Assembly: GCF_015706575.1 (NCBI RefSeq)
Contig: NW_024037076.1
Location: 7,660,777-7,724,776 of the forward strand
DNA from: Patiria miniata
Taxonomy: Eukaryota > Echinodermata > Asteroidea > Valvatida > Asterinidae
Length of the DNA stretch: 64,000 bases
Reading direction: 5' to 3'
The notes under the pieces were generated by a model, which saw nothing but the letters and a program-made list of their open reading frames with translations, ran no database searches and was not told the DNA's origin. The position numbers were made by a program, and so were the translations under genes. Positions 59,924-64,000 of this stretch are shown in pieces. Numbering within the stretch: position 1 is the stretch's first letter; every line of letters begins with the position of its first letter.

Positions 59924-60749
59924 TTTGTGTGTAAATGCATGCTGGTGTGCGCGTTGCGCGTTGCACGTAGCGCGTTTTGTTCCAAAGAGAGCGCGCCAAA
60001 GAGTTGGGTTCAAACATTTCGCGAAAGGGGTAGTTTGGAAGAGGGGAAAATATTTTCTACCACGTTTGTATCGAAATTGAAGTTTATTGCAACTGTGTTC
60101 AGATTTAAATAATTTATAATATTAAAACCAAGCAGAACCTGTGGGTGAAGTGTTATAAAACAAATATTGAATGCTTTATCTTGTGGTGAAGTAAAACTAG
60201 CATCCCTCGGTGATCCATGTAGCATTCTATTTTCCCTCGGCTTCGCCTCGGGAAAATAGAATGTCCATGGATCACCTCGGGAGGCTAGTTTTACTACACC
60301 ATTCGAAGCATTCAATATTTGTTTACTATCCGCCCATGTGAAATGGGAAATACTATTCAACAGTTTAATGACGCGGTATTTGTGTGCAAATGCATGCTGG
60401 TGAGCGCGTTCAGCGTTGCGCGTAGCGCGTATTGTTCCAAAAGAGCCAGCGCTACAGCGTTGGGTTTAAACATTTTCGTGAAGGGGTGGTTTGGAAGAGA
60501 GAAATACATTTTCCTCCAGTTTTGTATTGAAAAAAAAAGTTCAAATATATCAAATGACAAGGATCTATATGTCAGTTATATAAAACAAATATTGAGTGGT
60601 TTTATATTGTGAAATGGGAGGAATATTATCGCTCGGTAAAATCTGGACTTTTCCAGTTCACTCGGCTTCGCCTCGTGAAATGGAAAAGTCCAGATTTTAC
60701 CTTGCGATAATATTCCTCCCATTCCACGCTGAGCCACTCAATATTTGTA
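59924..60749 (+). repeat. Two tandem ~430-bp units, each ending in a large palindrome
   Basis: Unit 1 spans about 59924-60323 and unit 2 about 60374-60749. Both start gtgtg(t/c)aaatgcatgctgg. They share gcgtagcgcg, ttgttccaaa and gtttggaagag. Each finishes with a palindrome bounded by acaaatattga(a/g)tg (60160-60323; 60584-60749) whose loop is cggcttcgcctcg. The palindrome arms differ between units although their layout is the same, so the hairpin stems have diverged while keeping self-complementarity. Confidence 0.82.
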
Positions 60750-60959
60750 TACTATTATTTACTATTATTTATGTATTTATTTATTTATTGTTAAGTAGCC
60801 CATTTTATTCATGTACTATAATATCATTTTATTATGTTTACTCATTTACGGTATACATTACAATTTAAGACACAATGCAGTGTTTTGTTGTATAGTTTTA
60901 TTCATTTAAGGACTTGTTTTATTGTTTTATTCCTTTAAGGTTTTACATCCTTAGGCCTA

Positions 60960-62745
60960 CTACAATTCCAGGAAACTCTGTCTGTCTGTCTGTCTGTCTG
61001 TCTGTGTGTCTGTCTGTATTTCGATTATCTCTAGAACCGGGCACCGTATGAAGTTGAAAATCGGCGGGTATATTGCTCGGGACCACAGATTGTGCAGTGC
61101 CAAGTTGTAAGTGGTTTGGATGAGCGGTTCTCGAAAAAGCTGTAAAAAAGCAGCATTTTCTGAGGCAAACGTGGCAGTATATAGCTTAGAACCATAGATA
61201 GGCAATTCCGGAAATTCGGACGTACGTTTTAGAAATTTTGGGGGCTTGTAATTTTTCCTGTGTTAATGCTGTCAAGTTGAAACACATGGTTTTCAAGCAT
61301 CCCTGGTAGAAGTGTAGTTCTTAAAAATGTAATTGCAAAATCATTCTTGATAACCACGATAGGTCCGAAAAACCACTCGGTTTCGGACGTATTCACAAAA
61401 GGGTATTTTTTGAACTTCATGTGGCACTATCAAAATCTTTCTGAAGTGTTTAGGCTATTGATTGAAACTGATGCAGTTTTGTTTGTAAGAGGTTGCGGAT
61501 GTATGCATTTATGGTTTCGGACGTACATTGCGAAATATTTCATTTTGTACGTCCGAAACCAAAAAGATGAGTCCATTTTTCAATTCAGCACAAACCTTTA
61601 AAATGAAACAAGTTTTAAACAAAAGGTTTTCAACTTTGTAATTATGCAAATTTGATTTCTTTCAAATAACAAGAGGAACTTGAGAAGGGTGATTAAACAT
61701 GGCAGATTTGGGAGGTGTACGTCCGAAACCGAAATGCTTTATTTCGGAATTTCTAACTGACATCAAATTCTTATTCCAGGATTTCAATGTAGATTATGTA
61801 GTGTTTTTTTCCCAAAAAGTATTGAAAATGGGGGGAGGATTGTAAGATCCCAAAAGTACGCTTTAAAATCTGCCTCAACATCACACAATAAGCAGTGCAA
61901 ATACAACACAACTTATAAATTATTTTCAAAACCGAGAACATTTCAATTTTGGTAAAAGAAAACATTAACTACATGTACTTATCTGGGAAAATATCGACCA
62001 CTGGCAGAGACTCGAGTCAAGTTAAATGATGTATACATTGTAACTGCTTGCATAACCTCAGTTTTACGCACATATGCCGTGTAAACATGACGTAAACAAT
62101 TGAAAAGAACGGCAGTGCGTGGTGTTATGTTCTAAGCTGCCACTAGTGCAGTGCCCGTCTAAAATGTGCATCTTCGGGAAACGCAAATTGCTATTGCCGC
62201 AGGTATAGGTTGCATTCTTGCAGAGTTTTTGAGAAATGCTCGTGCAAACAACGCACGTGATTTAATGGTGTTGTTTTTACAGGTTGAACGTACACTTACG
62301 TCAAAGTTTGTGCCAAGTTTGAAGTTCGACCACCTACAATGGTCGCTCAGTCGACTGCAAAAATAATGTGCCCGTGTACATACAAAAACATGGTATGCAG
62401 TGCTATTCACCCATACTGGACAATGTATCGCCCGATAATGCACGTGCGCGTGCCCGTCCTTTTTGCATTGTTTGCGTCATATTGAGCACGCGCGCTTTAG
62501 CTTAAACATGACGTAAACAATTGAAAAGAACGGCAGTGCGTGGTGTTATGTTCTAAGCTGCCACGTTTGCCTCCGAAAATACTGCTTTTTTGCAGCTTTT
62601 TCGAGAACCGCTCATCCAAACCACTTCAAACTTGGCACTGCACATTCTGTGGCCCCGAGCAACACACCCGCCGATTTTCAACTTCATACGGTGCCCGGTT
62701 CTGGAGATAATCGACGGACAGACAGACAGACATACAAACAAGCAC
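60960..62745. repeat. Inverted pair of a ~190-bp repeat with CTGT microsatellite
   Basis: 60973-61190 and 62553-62739 are reverse complements. Both contain aaccgggcaccgtatgaagt-like, ttgtaagtggtttggatg and ctcgaaaaagctg-like sequence. The left copy is capped by (CTGT)n at 60973-61018 and the right by gacagacagacagac at 62716-62731. A third partial copy lies at 63374-63480. The region between is low in features, apart from repeated ttcggacgta / tacgtccgaaacc words at 61200-61730. No gene is recognised. Confidence 0.8.
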
Positions 62746-62998
62746 ACGATTCAATGGTGTTGTTTTCACAGGTTAAACGCACACTCGCAGGTTGAACGCA
62801 CATTTTTTTTACACGTGGACAGAGATTTCTCGAATTATAGTAGGAAAACATGATGTGCGTGTTCGGAAGGGGCAGTTGAGAACTGCAGCTCGTGCAAACA
62901 ACGCACATTATTCAATGGTGTGAACGCACACTCGCAAGTTAAACGCACAAAATGTCGTCACCCCCGTGGCACTGATATTTACCCCTACTGGACAATAT

Positions 62999-63042
62999 GG
63001 TATCGCCCTACAACTGTAGGGCGTAGTTGTAGGGCGATACCA
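62999..63042. repeat. Hairpin of GGTATCGCCCTACAACT
   Basis: GGTATCGCCCTACAACT is followed after about 9 nt by its complement. The half-word tatcgccctacaa recurs at 63170. No coding role. Confidence 0.85.
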
Positions 63043-63373
63043 TATTGTATTAGAGTTGCTCAGTCGACCGCCTACATACAGTGCAGTGATGGTTGCTCAG
63101 TTGACTACAAAATGCATGTGCCCATGCATGCCACTCACGTATACGTACGAAGACATGGTGTGCAGTGCTATCGCCCTACAATGTGCCCGTCCTTTTTGCA
63201 CTGTTTGCGTCATATTGAGCACGCGCGCTTTAGCTCGAACATGACGTAAACAATTGAAAAGAACCCCATGATGTGCCCGTCCTTTTTCCATTGTTGCGTC
63301 ATATTAAGCAAGCGCGCTTTTGCTCAAACATGACGTAAACAATTGAAAAGGACTGCGCGCGTTCTAGGTATAT

Positions 63374-63480
63374 ACTCTGCCACGTTGAGGCTCAAAAAAT
63401 GCTGCTTTTTGCAGCGTTTTCGACAACCGCTCATCCAAACCACTTCAAACTTGGCACTGCACATTCTGTTGTCCCGCTTA
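63374..63480 (+). repeat. Third copy of the 60973/62553 repeat
   Basis: It shares tgctgctttttgcagc, aaccgctcatccaaaccac, ttcaaacttggcactgcac and attctgt with 62580-62652. The right part of the repeat, including the microsatellite, is missing. Confidence 0.85.
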
Positions 63481-63616
63481 CTGGATCGGTCCATTGTTTA
63501 CGTCATGTATGTAAAGCTAAAGCGCGTGTGCTCAATATGACGCAACACCATGCGCGCGTATGGCACGACTGAGTTGTGTGCATTGATCTCCATATACACA
63601 GATCAATGGTTGTGTG

Positions 63617-63864
63617 ATAGTCCATCATTTGTAATTTGCATCATTTATGGTGAGAACGTGTCTGGGACGCTGAATTCAGGCCCAATTCAAAACAATTCAG
63701 CAACTTTTGATTTGAGATCCTAGAATGCTGTTTTTCTCGAAATATATACAGCTAAAGCTGGTTTAAAACTTCATCAGGTTAGTTGTTCAGCACCCTTCTT
63801 TAGATTTTGAGCACTTTTGTTGCTTCAAACGAACAAAATGCACAAATGACAAATGATGGACTAT
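63617..63864. mobile_element. MITE related to 43302-43694
   Basis: The ends ATAGTCCATCATTTG and CAAATGATGGACTAT are inverted. The interior matches 43446-43670 (gtgagaacgtgtctgggacg, cacccttctttagattttga). The outermost bases differ from the intron-1 copy (gtagagtac versus atagtcc), so the two belong to different subfamilies. The last 136 bases of the window hold nothing recognisable. Confidence 0.82.
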
Positions 63865-64000
63865 ATCTTCAAATGTGTCCCCCTGGTAAATGTGTCCCCG
63901 TGCAACGGGTACTAATGCTGCAAAATTTGTGGCAGTGATTACCACATGTGTATATGTGGATACCCTCTGGATCTGGATAGGAAATTTCGTTACGCGCTAT

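Overview
The window is eukaryotic: AT-rich, intron-dominated animal DNA with GT-AG exons and dense DNA transposons. It has no operons, no bacterial-type genes and no recognisable tRNA, rRNA or CRISPR locus. The repeat style (tRNA-derived SINE, hAT and Harbinger-like MITEs, Helitron-like elements with internal tandem repeats, many ACATGTACATGT palindromes) suggests a marine invertebrate. A deuterostome such as an echinoderm is a weak guess; the species cannot be fixed from the sequence alone.

One host gene explains the conserved coding signal. It is a Vav-family Rho/Rac guanine nucleotide exchange factor on the minus strand. Ten exons run from the start codon at 58041 down to 679 and join in frame into 409 codons plus 2 nt. 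They encode the N-terminal calponin-homology (CH) domain (exons 1-3), the acidic tyrosine region (exons 4-5) and the Dbl-homology (DH) domain (exons 6-10). The PH, C1, SH3-SH2-SH3 part must lie beyond the left edge. Exon junctions were deduced by reading the reverse strand and are consistent in phase and in alignment with the known family.

Intron 1 is about 37.4 kb (20395-57831) and is almost entirely mobile DNA. From left to right it holds a hAT-like element with GGCCTCGGCC-type ends (21368-23223), a Harbinger-like element (23390-25168), a 9-kb head-to-tail array of Helitron-like units (26320-35337) packed with TGACGTCA and TCACGTGA palindromes, a DDE transposase remnant (about 37.8 kb), a foldback Harbinger-like element (39813-40978), small MITEs, a nested pair of hAT-like elements (45812-48713), a second, divergent Helitron-like array (about 49.15-53.0 kb), and two large foldback structures (54009-56007 and 56061-57730). 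The 15-bp motif GGTTACTCGCATTAC is repeated on both sides of the first array.

Intron 7 (3032-13686) carries a decayed non-LTR reverse transcriptase, a hAT-like element and a Harbinger-like family nested inside itself. Intron 8 is largely a 23-bp minisatellite in which every unit carries a tRNA B-box-like sequence. Upstream of the gene, 58.1-64.0 kb contains no recognisable gene, only palindromes, duplicated foldback units and MITEs. Most long ORFs in the window are by-products of these repeats.
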